A DNA stretch of 64,000 nt from positions 1-64,000 of the forward strand of contig CACYSA010000008.1 in NCBI GenBank assembly GCA_902777015.1. Reading direction: 5' to 3'. This document shows, one piece after another, positions 1 through 9,447 of the stretch. Each line of letters starts with the position of its first letter. Positions within the stretch are counted from its first letter, which is position 1. The stretch is from an uncultured Erysipelotrichaceae bacterium (GTDB lineage: Bacteria > Bacillota_I > Bacilli_A > RFN20 > CAG-826). Both the position numbers and the translations under genes were made by a program. The notes below the pieces were generated by a model. The model searched no databases and was not told where the DNA came from. It saw only the letters and a program-made list of their open reading frames with translations.

Positions 1-49
1 GGAGGAGTTGATTTATAAGAAAAATATGATTAATTTATTTGTGTTAAGG

Positions 50-85
50 GGCGTGGTCAATTAGACTGTCACGCCTGGTCAATTA
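50..85. repeat. short inverted and direct repeats at the window edge
   Basis: GGCGTG (50-55) can pair with CACGCC (70-75), and TGGTCAATTA occurs twice (54-63 and 76-85) at a 22-base interval. This may be a terminator or a protein-binding site next to the stop codon of the small membrane protein gene. No uridine tract is evident, so the role is unclear. Confidence 0.25.
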
Positions 86-385
86 AACCGATATACTCAA
101 AATAAGAATAACGGAGATAGTGAAATACAATATAGATTCTAGCCACCCTAAAACACTCATCTTTTCGTTAGTTGTTAATGGTTTTGCAATCAAAAGTATC
201 GAGCAAATAAGAATGGCAATAGTACATACGAAAGCAACCGGCGCATTTTTAGTTAGAAGGGAGACAACCATAACAGTGTAGGCAGTCGCGTAGACAACTA
301 AAATAATTAAAGATGGCAGCATCTTTTTAAAGCGTCTTTTTCTATTAAAATAAGATATGTAATATTCAAAATAACTGTTATCCAC
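83..385 (-). CDS. small membrane protein, unknown function
   Basis: I do not recognise this 100-residue protein. After a basic N-terminus (RKRRFKK near residues 16-22) it has three hydrophobic stretches (about 24-45, 50-67 and 79-99), so it should be an integral membrane protein with three helices. The start used here is GTG, and no strong ribosome site precedes it. An ATG at residue 22 is an alternative but also lacks a good site. It lies about 150 bases downstream of the helicase gene on the same strand and could be the last gene of that island. Confidence is moderate to low because of the weak start. Confidence 0.4.
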   Translation of the reverse strand: MDNSYFEYYISYFNRKRRFKKMLPSLIILVVYATAYTVMVVSLLTKNAPVAFVCTIAILICSILLIAKPLTTNEKMSVLGWLESILYFTISVILILSISV

Positions 386-534
386 ACAACTATTATAGTA
401 AGTGAATAAAAATCTTGTACGATATTTTATAATTATTTACTTGTCTTGCATAAATCATTACAGCCAATGTATGCGTTATAGTCGGATGCCAATATGATAA
501 GTATTCATAAGTCGACGATATAGTGACTGTCCAA

Positions 535-3243
535 TTATCTCTTCACACGCATACTATGTTTTGAAGCAAAAATACTTACATCCTTAAGCGAGTCATCTTT
601 TGCTATATTCTTAAGCACCCTTTGTTGCGTTGATGGAGTCCAATAAATGCTAAGTGATTCTGTTGCTCTAGTAATGGCAGTGTAAAAAATATCATGACTA
701 ACCATCTCGTCACATCCTTCGTCAATAACTATCTTAACATTTTTGTATTCTAAACCCTGTGCTTTGTGAATAGATACTGCATAGGCAATCTGGAAAGGGA
801 CGAGCTTTGAAGTCGTTTCATCTGTATCACTATCAAATTCTTTTTCGACAGAAAGACTGATATTTGTCGTTCCATCAGGATTATTACTGATAATAGTGAC
901 TCCGCCATTGAACTGTTGCACATCAAGTTCATTAATATTCGAGTCAACATTTAGAGTAAATGTTAAGGTTTTGTCATCTTCTTTTATTGAAACAATTTGT
1001 CCTTTAAGATTGTTATATAAAACTGCGGCATATTTGTTGTTATCAAGGAACAAAATAGGATCTCCAACTTTATAAATCATGTTGCCTATTTCAAATTTTG
1101 TTGTTTCATTCTTCCCTTGCATTATTAAATTTAGATTGTTAATACCATATAACCCATCATAACTTAAGCATAAAATGATTTGATCATCACGCTTATCGAA
1201 CAAAGACAGGTCATCAAGTTCTTTGGTGTATCCAAACGAAGAAAGAATTTCATCGATTACATTTTCCTTTTTTCTTACGTAATCCCATAAAATTGTCAAT
1301 TCCTGTTTGTTTGTTCGGTGCAATTCTGTCAACTCATTAACCGCTTTATTATTTAGCAAATGATTTGAAAATTTAAACCAGGATCCAAAATCAATTGCTT
1401 GAATTTGATAAATGTCACCGAGAAGAATTAAGTATTTAAACATTCCTAAATTAAGAATGTCGTTTAAATCCTTATTGCTAACCATACTACATTCATCAAT
1501 GAATAAGAAATCACAACTAGAAGGACGCTTCAAATACTTCTTTATAGTCATGTAGTCTTTCCAATTTCCACCAATTTTACGATACATATTCATAACAGCT
1601 GGATGCGTATTTGATAAATACTTTTTAGTAGAGTTCTGAAACAATATAGAAATATGTCTAGCCATTGTGCTCTTTCCAGTTCCTGCTGGTCCAAAAATGC
1701 ACGCAACTGAGCTGTTACTCAGCAAAGATACTATAAGTCTTCTTTTCTCTTCTGAATCAATAGAATAAGACAAACGGTTTATTTCGTTTTGAATGTAAGC
1801 GTTGTAATTAGCAAAGCTGCGACTTTCCAAAGCATTTAGCTTTGCAAAGATGTTTTCCGTAATAGTTTCAAACTGTTTAATATAGAATAAGTCTCCGCTA
1901 TTGACGATTTTTATTTCAGGTCTCCAATTAAGTTTTTGATTAATCTTCGTCATCAATCTAATCGCTTCGTTCTTATCGATTTTTAAATCCGAACATGAAT
2001 GATACAGGATGCCTTCTTGATTTGTTCTGTTCGCTATTTTTCTGTAAAATAGCTCATCGTCTTTTTCATCTAAATCAAACACTTCCATTAAATGAAGAAT
2101 ACTTGTGTTGTGGCCTACTAACGACATTGCTATCGGAAGGCTATCGAACGGTTGTTTTTTGATGTTGAGAAGATGATAGTTTGGTTCACTAGAATATTGA
2201 TCTTTAATCAACTTGTTATTCATTGTAACCATAAGGTACTTTAATACATTGCTACCGTGCTTGTTACTGTCTATAGCGGCTTTTACTTTATCTAAAACAT
2301 TAAATATATAGATTTTTTCTGTATTTTGAAGAATGTATTTTTTTATGCTATTGTACTGTTTCTTTTCTTGTAAAACAATTTCATGCAGACCTATATGGTT
2401 CGTTGTCATGTACTCCATAAGACGCTTATATTCATGCAAAAGACTCTTTACATCAGCATTAACTCCAACTAGTTTACCTAAATTGTTAAATTCGCATGGC
2501 CTGATAGAAATAATATAATCTGATACAACTTTAATAGGGATATTTAAGCTATTTACGTGAATTGTTTTCTCCACATAATTTAATCTAATTGCGTATCGCT
2601 GGTCTATTTTAAAACTGGAAAAAACAATAAACTGATTAAATTTTGTAGAATAGTCGCTGGCTAAGCCAACCGTTGTTTCGTATATAACACTATTATTTGT
2701 AACAATTGGAACTGATTTGTAGACGTAATATCTGTTTTTTGGTTCGCTTTTATTAACTGGAACAGTCAAAACCGCATTATATATCTCGTCATAATATTGT
2801 GAAAGATATTCAGAGTGAATCGAATTAACATTCTCTAAATTGGTCAAAATATCTATGTCATGAACTGATTTAATCCAACTGCGCATTTTTAATAAATTTG
2901 GTACATATTTCCACAATAATCTAGGCGCAGATATTTCATCGATTACATAATGAGAAGCGGAAGCTTGAAGATAATAATGCAATTCAGTCAGAAACGCCAA
3001 TGATTGGCCTTGTCGTTTCATAAAAGCGACTGTAGTCCTAAGATTTTCCTTAGTCAAAACACATTCAACAGTATTAACAATGCCATAGTGGTATATCACA
3101 ATGTGCTCAACTAAAGTTCGGAGTTTATCAATGATATCGACACATATTAGATCAACATCGTCTTTTTCATCAGAAAGCTTTTCAAGGTGCTTTTCAATCT
3201 GCCCGTTTTGTTTTTTTATTAGTTGCAGTTCTAGTTCGTTCAT
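535..3243 (-). CDS. RecD/Pif1-like superfamily 1 DNA helicase with large unassigned N-terminal region
   Basis: This is probably an ATP-driven DNA helicase or translocase. The C-terminal half carries superfamily 1 motifs in order: Walker A GPAGTGKS near residue 517, Walker B FLFIDECS near 581, LLGDIYQIQ near 612, LTELHRT, then the RecD/UvrD C-terminal motifs HKAQGLEY near 829 and YTAITRATE near 857. Residues 1 to about 490 match no family I can name. They are not a RecB-type nuclease and show no HNH or PD-(D/E)XK signature by eye. The ATG is preceded by a good GAGGA ribosome site at 7 bases. The codons just upstream are in frame and resemble the start of the neighbouring nucleotidyltransferase, but there is no upstream start codon. 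The nucleotidyltransferase and a Sel1-type protein nearby suggest an accessory or defence-type island; that role is inference. Confidence 0.8.
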   Translation of the reverse strand: MNELELQLIKKQNGQIEKHLEKLSDEKDDVDLICVDIIDKLRTLVEHIVIYHYGIVNTVECVLTKENLRTTVAFMKRQGQSLAFLTELHYYLQASASHYVIDEISAPRLLWKYVPNLLKMRSWIKSVHDIDILTNLENVNSIHSEYLSQYYDEIYNAVLTVPVNKSEPKNRYYVYKSVPIVTNNSVIYETTVGLASDYSTKFNQFIVFSSFKIDQRYAIRLNYVEKTIHVNSLNIPIKVVSDYIISIRPCEFNNLGKLVGVNADVKSLLHEYKRLMEYMTTNHIGLHEIVLQEKKQYNSIKKYILQNTEKIYIFNVLDKVKAAIDSNKHGSNVLKYLMVTMNNKLIKDQYSSEPNYHLLNIKKQPFDSLPIAMSLVGHNTSILHLMEVFDLDEKDDELFYRKIANRTNQEGILYHSCSDLKIDKNEAIRLMTKINQKLNWRPEIKIVNSGDLFYIKQFETITENIFAKLNALESRSFANYNAYIQNEINRLSYSIDSEEKRRLIVSLLSNSSVACIFGPAGTGKSTMARHISILFQNSTKKYLSNTHPAVMNMYRKIGGNWKDYMTIKKYLKRPSSCDFLFIDECSMVSNKDLNDILNLGMFKYLILLGDIYQIQAIDFGSWFKFSNHLLNNKAVNELTELHRTNKQELTILWDYVRKKENVIDEILSSFGYTKELDDLSLFDKRDDQIILCLSYDGLYGINNLNLIMQGKNETTKFEIGNMIYKVGDPILFLDNNKYAAVLYNNLKGQIVSIKEDDKTLTFTLNVDSNINELDVQQFNGGVTIISNNPDGTTNISLSVEKEFDSDTDETTSKLVPFQIAYAVSIHKAQGLEYKNVKIVIDEGCDEMVSHDIFYTAITRATESLSIYWTPSTQQRVLKNIAKDDSLKDVSIFASKHSMRVKR

Positions 3244-3247
3244 TGTG

Positions 3248-3277
3248 TATTCCTCTTTAATTACATATTCAAAATGT
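3248..3277 (-). pseudogene. remnant or duplicate of the nucleotidyltransferase 5' end upstream of the helicase
   Basis: On the minus strand these 30 bases match the first codons of the nucleotidyltransferase gene (4046-4075) at 26 of 30 positions. Read in frame they give HFEYV-K-EY, matching nine of eleven residues when the flanking codon is included, and three of the four base differences are at third codon positions. The frame runs directly into the helicase ATG, but an upstream TAA and the lack of a start codon mean it is probably not translated. The same bases supply the helicase ribosome site. Confidence 0.55.
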
Positions 3278-3435
3278 AATGGCGTGAAAACAAAATAAAA
3301 TTCTCTTGTATTCAGACCTTTTTAAATGATGATAACACAAAAAAATTGTAAAATGAAAGCTTTTAAAACGTTTCAATAGCGATACATATTATTGAGATGA
3401 GAGGATGAGGCAGAAAGAAAGCCTGAGTTATATCA

Positions 3436-4080
3436 TTATTCAAAATGTTTATCGTGTATTTCTTTTACTGTTTCGGCAAATATAGATCTTGATTTTTTAT
3501 TGTTGTCTTGATTTCTGTTTTTCTTTTCAATATACAGATCTCTTACTTCTTGCCAATATCCATATTCTTTAATATCATCAACTCTTTCATTTAATAGATA
3601 ATAACCGTCTGGTTGTTCTTGCCACTCATAGGTGTTTTGTGACTTATTAAAATGAATATACTCTTGACATTCATATCCATTGTCATCTATGTAGTCATTC
3701 ACTACAGCGAAATCACAGCCATGAAGTATTTTAGAGTTCTTCTTGTCTTTGACCTTGATTGTTAAAACTCTTTTGCTGTCTTCAGCATTATCGTAAGAAA
3801 ATAGCTTACCGTGTTTATCAAAAGCAGTTTTAAGAATATTTCTAATCTTCTTAGCTGTATATTTATTGTCTGGATCATTGACTCGTATATTGACGTCAAA
3901 GTCATAGCCAACGTTTCCACCAACTTCTCTGGTGATCATGTTTCTAGATGCACTACCAATAAAATCATATCTAAAAGTAAAATGTTCTCTGACATCATCC
4001 TGGACCATTCTTATCAAGTTGATTAATTCTTCCTTTACTGGTCCATATTCCTTTTTAGTTACATACTCGAAATGTTTCAT
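3436..4080 (-). CDS. nucleotidyltransferase (DNA polymerase beta superfamily)
   Basis: A 214-residue stand-alone nucleotidyltransferase. It has the superfamily signature: GSASRN near residue 40, the paired acidic motif YDFDVNI near 58, and a third acidic residue in GCDFAVV near 121, so the metal-binding triad looks intact. The sequence resembles a family common as single genes in Bacillota whose substrate is not established. The C-terminus is rich in Lys and Asn with a conserved-looking SRSIFAETV segment. I start at the ATG after GGAGGT at 7 bases; a longer frame from a TTG would place the ribosome site inside the coding region. No antitoxin-like HEPN/MNT partner is adjacent, so a classical toxin-antitoxin pair is not supported. 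It could work with the downstream helicase. Confidence 0.75.
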   Translation of the reverse strand: MKHFEYVTKKEYGPVKEELINLIRMVQDDVREHFTFRYDFIGSASRNMITREVGGNVGYDFDVNIRVNDPDNKYTAKKIRNILKTAFDKHGKLFSYDNAEDSKRVLTIKVKDKKNSKILHGCDFAVVNDYIDDNGYECQEYIHFNKSQNTYEWQEQPDGYYLLNERVDDIKEYGYWQEVRDLYIEKKNRNQDNNKKSRSIFAETVKEIHDKHFE

Positions 4081-4423
4081 GAAAAATACCTCCAAAAATA
4101 GATATTCCCCTAACCGACCATCTAAAGAGTTTCTTTAAATCGTTATAGAATACAACACCATTTTATCATTGGCAATAATAGTTTTATATTTTTAGAGCCA
4201 CAACACTACCAAATCGTAATGCTCTGGTGTAAAAAACATATTTCCTGACACGGGGTCTAATTATGCACTATATATCATAGGCAGCCAGTGTATCATGAAA
4301 TATGTTTTTAGGCAATTTTAATATTATTTTATAATATTACTCTAAAATCCCAGCGTAGTAGTGACCACTCATGCCTCGTGCTAGCAACATAATAATACCG
4401 AGACAAAATAGAACACTAGAACT
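4081..4423. other. intergenic region with a 13-bp inverted repeat and candidate promoter
   Basis: This stretch has no convincing gene. It contains a perfect inverted repeat, AAAAACATATTTC (4232-4244) and its complement (4297-4309), with 52 bases between the arms. A minus-strand promoter-like pair, TTGCCA and TATTCT at 17-base spacing, lies near 4143-4175 and could serve the nucleotidyltransferase gene. The inverted repeat could be a long terminator for the Sel1 gene or the remains of a small mobile element; neither is proven. Confidence 0.4.
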
Positions 4424-5080
4424 TTACGAATCGATTTTGATATTTAATTGTTCTAAGAGTTCAATAGCCTTTTTATATCCTTCGGAAGCTGATTCTTTAA
4501 TCAATTCAATGCCTTTTTTCTTATTTTTTATTGTGCCAAGACCAGAATAATAGCATAGATAGCCTAAATTGTATTTTGCTCTTGGACTACCTACCGAGGC
4601 TTTTTTGAACAATTTAAAAGCTTTTTCGTAATCTTCCTTTACGTTGTAATAGTATCTTCCTTCTTCGTTGTACCTTCTACATTCAGGATCTTCCACTATA
4701 CCGTCCTGAATTTTTTGAGCAAGAGCTTCCTCAACAAATCTTGTTAATTCATCCACTTCAGCTGGTTTTTGCTTTGTATCTTTAATAATGATTGGCTCAG
4801 GAGATTCGTTAATTTCCTTAACCGCACCATATCCAATAACCGTGCCAGTGTAAGCCAAACTCCCATCTTTAACAATTCTAAAGTCAGAGAATTTGACATC
4901 TGGATATTTGCGCATTTCCTCTTCTAAATCTTTTTTAACTTTATCCATTACATATCGTAATTTTTTGCTAAAATTCTCACTTTCAATCCCAAAAATATTA
5001 GCAAAAAAGACACATATAGAAGTCCATAAGCCAATTCCGACGTTAGCAGAAGCAGTTAAGACAATTGATTTATTTTCCAT
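4424..5080 (-). CDS. YbjQ-like and Sel1-repeat protein
   Basis: A 218-residue protein of two parts. Residues about 5-85 resemble the YbjQ-type heavy-metal-binding fold (a hydrophobic segment TSICVFFANIFG, then DFRIVKDGSLAYTGTVIGYG). Residues about 135-215 form one to two Sel1-like tetratricopeptide units (YEKAFKLFKKAS, then AKYNLGYLCYYSGLG, then GIELIKESASEGYKKA). Sel1 repeats are protein-interaction scaffolds. I start at an ATG with AAAGGG eight bases upstream; a GTG three codons earlier overlaps that site. It is first in the same-strand series leading to the nucleotidyltransferase and helicase but is separated from them by about 340 bases. The cellular role is unknown. Confidence 0.7.
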   Translation of the reverse strand: MENKSIVLTASANVGIGLWTSICVFFANIFGIESENFSKKLRYVMDKVKKDLEEEMRKYPDVKFSDFRIVKDGSLAYTGTVIGYGAVKEINESPEPIIIKDTKQKPAEVDELTRFVEEALAQKIQDGIVEDPECRRYNEEGRYYYNVKEDYEKAFKLFKKASVGSPRAKYNLGYLCYYSGLGTIKNKKKGIELIKESASEGYKKAIELLEQLNIKIDS

Positions 5081-5150
5081 ATAAAACACCCTTTATAAAT
5101 TATATCTTTCTCAAACACTTCGGTAAATGATTACAACACATTGATTGCCT

Positions 5151-6581
5151 TTAATCTTGGAAATGTTTTATTGAATCTTGGATTGTTTTTTCTTTAGATT
5201 CTCGTCCGTATTTATCAACTTCCATCTTGTCTCTTACTTCGTGTGTGAGACAGCATGGTCCACCGATACAACCACCGATACAGCCCATACCTTCAATAAA
5301 GTTGAAATCAACGTTACCACCTTTAGCCTTAATTAACGCTAAACGGCAATTTTCTAAGCCATCAACCACTATTGGTTTAGCTTCAAATGAACTACCTTGT
5401 TCTTTTAAAGCTTCTTTAACTGCATCTGTTAAACCACCAGATCTAGCGAATATACGTCCATAGTAACTAGCGTTATCTAATGGTGATTCTTCTAATGATT
5501 TTAAATCTATCTCTTTAGCGTCAATCATTGCTTGTAGTTCTTCAAATGTTAATGTGACATCAACATATTTAGATACTTTTTCATCTTTGATTTCTTGTTT
5601 TTTGGAGATACATGGTCCAATAAACATAATCTTACATTTCTCACTATGTTCTTTAATCCATTTAGCGATTGTGGCCATTGGGGATAAGTTAGTGCTGATC
5701 TTATCCGCTAATTCGGGATAATACTTCTTAATAAAGGTCACAAATGTTGGACAGCAACTTGATGTTAAGAAGCCCTTTTCTTCTAGTTCTTGTGCTTCTT
5801 TATAAGAAACCATATCCGCGCCTAAAGCGGCTTCTACAACGCTCTTAAAGCCTAGTTTTTCTATACCAGTGACTACTTGTCCTAAAGTAACACCTTTAAA
5901 TTGCACCGCGATAGAAGGCGCAACAATAGCGTAAACAGGATATTTATTCGAGTTATCAGAATCTTTTAAGATATTAATTGCTTCTTTAATATAGCTCTTA
6001 TCCATGATTGCACCGAAAGGACATTGATAGACACATGCACCACATTGGACACATTTCTCATCATTAATTTGAGCGGAGTGATCTTCATGCATTGATATGG
6101 CTTTGACCTTACATGCTTGTTCACATGGTCTTAAATAGTTTTGAATAGCGTTATATTGACAGGCTTTTGCGCACATCCCACAGTTAACGCATTTATCTTT
6201 GTCAATAAAAGCGGTTCTTTTTACTTCATCAAATCTAATCGCGTCTCTATGGCAAGCTTTTTCACATCTATGAGCAATACAGCCACGGCATCTATTAGTG
6301 ACTTCATAACCACCTAATGGACATTCATCACACGCAATAGGAATAACTTCAATAACGTTATTAATATCTTTATTACCACCTAAGGCTAATTTCATTCTTT
6401 CTAAAACAATGGCTCTCTCTTTATAGATGCAGCACCTCATCGTGGATTTTGGTCCTGGAGATATCCTTTGAGGTATCTCATTATATTCCTCTAATAGAGT
6501 GTCATTAAATAAGCCTTTGGCAATTTCTTTTAGAACTTTATATTTCAGTTCTTGTACGCTTGTATCGAATCTTGTGTCCAT
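5151..6581 (-). CDS. [FeFe]-hydrogenase, monomeric, group B-like
   Basis: An iron-only hydrogenase that would interconvert protons plus ferredoxin electrons and H2. The N-terminal third is rich in cysteine clusters for [4Fe-4S] centres (residues about 80-185, including CVNCGMCAKACQ and CVQCGACVYQCP). The H-cluster domain has all three signature loops: TSSCCPTF near 275, FIGPCISKK near 324 and EGMGCIGGCIGGPC near 434, so the four cysteine ligands are present. The TSSCCP form and the extra clusters fit group B rather than the prototypical group A enzyme, but the assignment rests on motif reading. It is the last gene of the ferredoxin-sensor-phosphatase-hydrogenase operon, 14 bases after the phosphatase, with an AAGGGAG ribosome site. 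The maturases HydE, HydF and HydG are not in this window. Confidence 0.88.
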   Translation of the reverse strand: MDTRFDTSVQELKYKVLKEIAKGLFNDTLLEEYNEIPQRISPGPKSTMRCCIYKERAIVLERMKLALGGNKDINNVIEVIPIACDECPLGGYEVTNRCRGCIAHRCEKACHRDAIRFDEVKRTAFIDKDKCVNCGMCAKACQYNAIQNYLRPCEQACKVKAISMHEDHSAQINDEKCVQCGACVYQCPFGAIMDKSYIKEAINILKDSDNSNKYPVYAIVAPSIAVQFKGVTLGQVVTGIEKLGFKSVVEAALGADMVSYKEAQELEEKGFLTSSCCPTFVTFIKKYYPELADKISTNLSPMATIAKWIKEHSEKCKIMFIGPCISKKQEIKDEKVSKYVDVTLTFEELQAMIDAKEIDLKSLEESPLDNASYYGRIFARSGGLTDAVKEALKEQGSSFEAKPIVVDGLENCRLALIKAKGGNVDFNFIEGMGCIGGCIGGPCCLTHEVRDKMEVDKYGRESKEKTIQDSIKHFQD

Positions 6582-6595
6582 GTTATTTTCTCCCT

Positions 6596-7777
6596 TTAAA
6601 AATAGCTGATTCTCACATTTTTACCCATCATCTTTAATTTATCCGCTAAATCATCAATAAGATGCATTTTCGTTGTGAAATTGATACCCGTCTCTTCTCC
6701 TTGATGTGCGTTATTCATTGCGCATCCCACAAAGAAATTAATATCAGTAGCGTTTTCAAACAGCTGTTGCGCGATTAAGCTTGCTCCATCTTGAGCGTAA
6801 TACCAATTCATATATTCACTATTCTTGTCTAAATAGTTATTCGCATATTCTAATACTTTAGTAATGGTAATTATTCCTTCTGTTACTAAATCAACTCCTT
6901 CAATAAAGGCGATTGGAGGAACATCTTTATCTAGATAACCACTACTATCTAAAACAACATCTTTCTTTAAATAACGGGCCACTATTGTTCCAGTTGTGCC
7001 ACCAGAAACAATATGTGTTCCTTCTTTAGCAAAGAATAAAGATAGCATCATCTCATCATCTTCTTTATTCGTTGGTGGTCCTATTAAAACATTAACTTGT
7101 TTTCTTTCTCTTATTCTAACAACTGCAACAGTCGTATCATCACCAGGACGGAAATTATATAATTCATTGCATCTATTAGCGAGTTCTGTCGCTAAGGCTT
7201 TAGATGATGCTTCTTGACGATATATTAATCCTAAGAAATCTTTGATTTGAGGCATATCCCAACCAAAGTTAAGTGTTTCGCCAACACCTGCGTATTTCAC
7301 CCCATCGCTCATTAAGAAGAATGTATCATATGGTGATGCCTCATATTTCGTGTGATGGATATTCTTATTATCAATAATTGTGGTTTCATAAATTAAATCC
7401 ATCACTTTACCGTTATGGATAACAAATGGTTCAGGATTATCAAAATTATAAATATCAACATATCGATTATCTTTGATTTTGATAATACTGAATGTTGAAT
7501 AGGCTACTTTTCTAACCTTACATACTGGTAACGTATTAGCGATGCATTTAATACATTCTTGTATTGATATATCTCCTGCAATCATTGAAGATAACATCTT
7601 ACTAGTTAATGTTGATAAGATATTAGCCTTTACTCCACTTCCTAGGCCATCCGCCAAAACTAAAATCTTCGTGGATTCATCTGGTGAGGTGATTTCAATA
7701 TGATCACCACATAATTCTTCTCCCACGTGATTAAAAGATAGATAACCAATTTCAGTGACGTATCGACTATTTATCAT
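6596..7777 (-). CDS. SpoIIE/PP2C-type serine phosphatase of the hydrogenase cluster
   Basis: Residues 1 to about 220 form a PP2C/SpoIIE-type phosphatase: GDHIEI near 25, LADGLGSGVKA near 42, FFLMSDGV near 156 and GDDTTVAVV near 212 supply the acidic residues that bind the two metals. Residues about 230-393 form an additional domain of unknown function with glycine-rich loops (VSGGTTGT). Such phosphatases are known companions of sensory [FeFe]-hydrogenases in Clostridia, where they are thought to pass on a redox or H2 signal. The start ATG overlaps the end of the sensor gene by 11 bases, so the two are probably translationally coupled. The phosphorylated partner and the opposing kinase are not visible here. 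Confidence 0.8.
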   Translation of the reverse strand: MINSRYVTEIGYLSFNHVGEELCGDHIEITSPDESTKILVLADGLGSGVKANILSTLTSKMLSSMIAGDISIQECIKCIANTLPVCKVRKVAYSTFSIIKIKDNRYVDIYNFDNPEPFVIHNGKVMDLIYETTIIDNKNIHHTKYEASPYDTFFLMSDGVKYAGVGETLNFGWDMPQIKDFLGLIYRQEASSKALATELANRCNELYNFRPGDDTTVAVVRIRERKQVNVLIGPPTNKEDDEMMLSLFFAKEGTHIVSGGTTGTIVARYLKKDVVLDSSGYLDKDVPPIAFIEGVDLVTEGIITITKVLEYANNYLDKNSEYMNWYYAQDGASLIAQQLFENATDINFFVGCAMNNAHQGEETGINFTTKMHLIDDLADKLKMMGKNVRISYF

Positions 7778-9446
7778 CTTCTAATGTTTCCTTTAATGAT
7801 GACAAAGCCACCTTTGTCTCCGCGGTTGTTTCGCCTAATAAAGAGGCTATTTCTTGTACCGCGCGCATGTTCTTTTCAACAACTTTATCTGTAATTTCTA
7901 AAGACTTCTTAACCACATCAGCGTGTTTTTGTTTAGCAATCTCTTCATTAGTAATATCTTTAGTAATACAAATTAAGATATGGAACTTCTTATCATAGAC
8001 AATTGTGTTTTCAACATATTTATCGTAATCATTTAAATATGTTTTCTTGCAGTATATTAAACAATCATCTAATGCTTTTAGATAATCAGTTGGATCAAGT
8101 ATCGTGGATATGTTTTTACGTATCACATAACTTGGTTCTTTAATATTTAAAATACGGCACATTGATTTATTAATAGATTGGATATTTAGCGCTTCGTCCA
8201 CCACCATGATGCCATTAGGGGTATTACCCACAATATAATCAGAGAATGATTCTGCTTTCTCCATTAAATATGGTAAGCACATTTCAACATTAGCTTTACC
8301 TTGGATAACAGCGATAGCTTTCGCTCTACATGTATCATAACCACATGAACCACAGTTTAAGATTTTCTCTTTTTCTGTTTTACCCATTTCTACGAGTACT
8401 GCTTCTATTTCTTCTTCGCTAGGTGTGGCTTCAGTAATCGCATATGAATAATAATTCTTTTCAATATCTTTATAAGCAATCTTGCCTTCTTTGAAGTCTT
8501 CTTTTCCTGCGGCTTTATTAATATCAAAATAGCTAGAAGCTACACTCTTATCTTTATTAGATACTGGGCCATTAACACAGCTACCCTCACAAGAAGACAT
8601 TTCAATAAAGCATTTATGTATTTTGCCATCTAATATGTCTTTAATAACTCTAATAGAATTCTCCACTCCATCGATGGCTAAATATTGATATTCATCATTA
8701 GAACACTTCATTGTTCTAAGAATGCCACCACAGGTTGGGAACAATCTTGCTTTACTATCTTCTTTCTTCCAATCATCTTTAACTTCTTTTAAAGCGATAT
8801 CTTCTTGTTTTAACCATTCATCTAATTCTTTAAATGTTAAAACAGCGTCCACTAAACCGACATTGCTATCAGCTTCATCTTTTTTAGCGATACATGGACC
8901 AATAAATACTACCTTAGCCTCTGGATCTCTAGATTTAATATCTTTCGCATGAGCGAGCATTGGCGATAAAACATTCGCTAAATATTTTTTAGCCTGTGGA
9001 TAATGCTTTTGAATTAATAGATTAATAGAATGGCAACAAGACGAGATAATAACATCTCTATCTTTTTCTTCTAACATCTCATCATAGGCTTTTTTAACAA
9101 TTGTGGCCCCTATCGCTGTTTCTTCAACATTAGAGAAACCTAATCGCTTTAAAGCATTATTAATTTCATCTAAAGAAGTATATGAATAATAACTAATAAA
9201 AGAAGGGGCTAATGAAGCATATACTTTTTTACTAGTTCTAAATAATCTTTTAACGACTTCAACATCGTTTCTTATAACTTTAACTTCTTGAGGACAAACT
9301 AAATAACATTGCCCACATAAAATACATGTATCACTAATGATACTTGCCCTATTGCTCGCAAAAGATATCGACTTAGTAGGACAATGTCTAATACATTTAT
9401 AACAGTTCTTACAGTTTGTGGTCTTACTTTGTAAACAGAAATCCAT
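7767..9446 (-). CDS. hydS: PAS-containing sensory [FeFe]-hydrogenase (HydS-like, group C)
   Basis: A putative H2 or redox sensor built on a hydrogenase scaffold. Two [4Fe-4S] motifs (CKNCYKCIRHCP, CILCGQCYLVCP) open the protein. The H-domain follows with modified loops: SSCCHS near 138, IGPCIAKKDE near 184 and SSCEGSC near 285, keeping the cysteine ligands but differing from catalytic enzymes around them. A CGSCGYDTC cluster near 365 and a PAS domain at about 395-500 (PNGIMVVDEALNIQSINKS) complete it. This order matches group C HydS proteins. The N-terminus overlaps nothing; the stop overlaps the phosphatase start. The C-terminal helix after the PAS domain (about 505-559) is probably the signal output, as there is no kinase or GGDEF domain. 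The gene symbol is by architecture only. Confidence 0.85.
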   Translation of the reverse strand: MDFCLQSKTTNCKNCYKCIRHCPTKSISFASNRASIISDTCILCGQCYLVCPQEVKVIRNDVEVVKRLFRTSKKVYASLAPSFISYYSYTSLDEINNALKRLGFSNVEETAIGATIVKKAYDEMLEEKDRDVIISSCCHSINLLIQKHYPQAKKYLANVLSPMLAHAKDIKSRDPEAKVVFIGPCIAKKDEADSNVGLVDAVLTFKELDEWLKQEDIALKEVKDDWKKEDSKARLFPTCGGILRTMKCSNDEYQYLAIDGVENSIRVIKDILDGKIHKCFIEMSSCEGSCVNGPVSNKDKSVASSYFDINKAAGKEDFKEGKIAYKDIEKNYYSYAITEATPSEEEIEAVLVEMGKTEKEKILNCGSCGYDTCRAKAIAVIQGKANVEMCLPYLMEKAESFSDYIVGNTPNGIMVVDEALNIQSINKSMCRILNIKEPSYVIRKNISTILDPTDYLKALDDCLIYCKKTYLNDYDKYVENTIVYDKKFHILICITKDITNEEIAKQKHADVVKKSLEITDKVVEKNMRAVQEIASLLGETTAETKVALSSLKETLEDDK

Positions 9447-9447
9447 A

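Noticed and set aside
3436-4080. MNT/HEPN toxin-antitoxin pair
   Set aside because: The nucleotidyltransferase has no adjacent HEPN-type or other small toxin gene; its neighbours are a helicase and a Sel1 protein.
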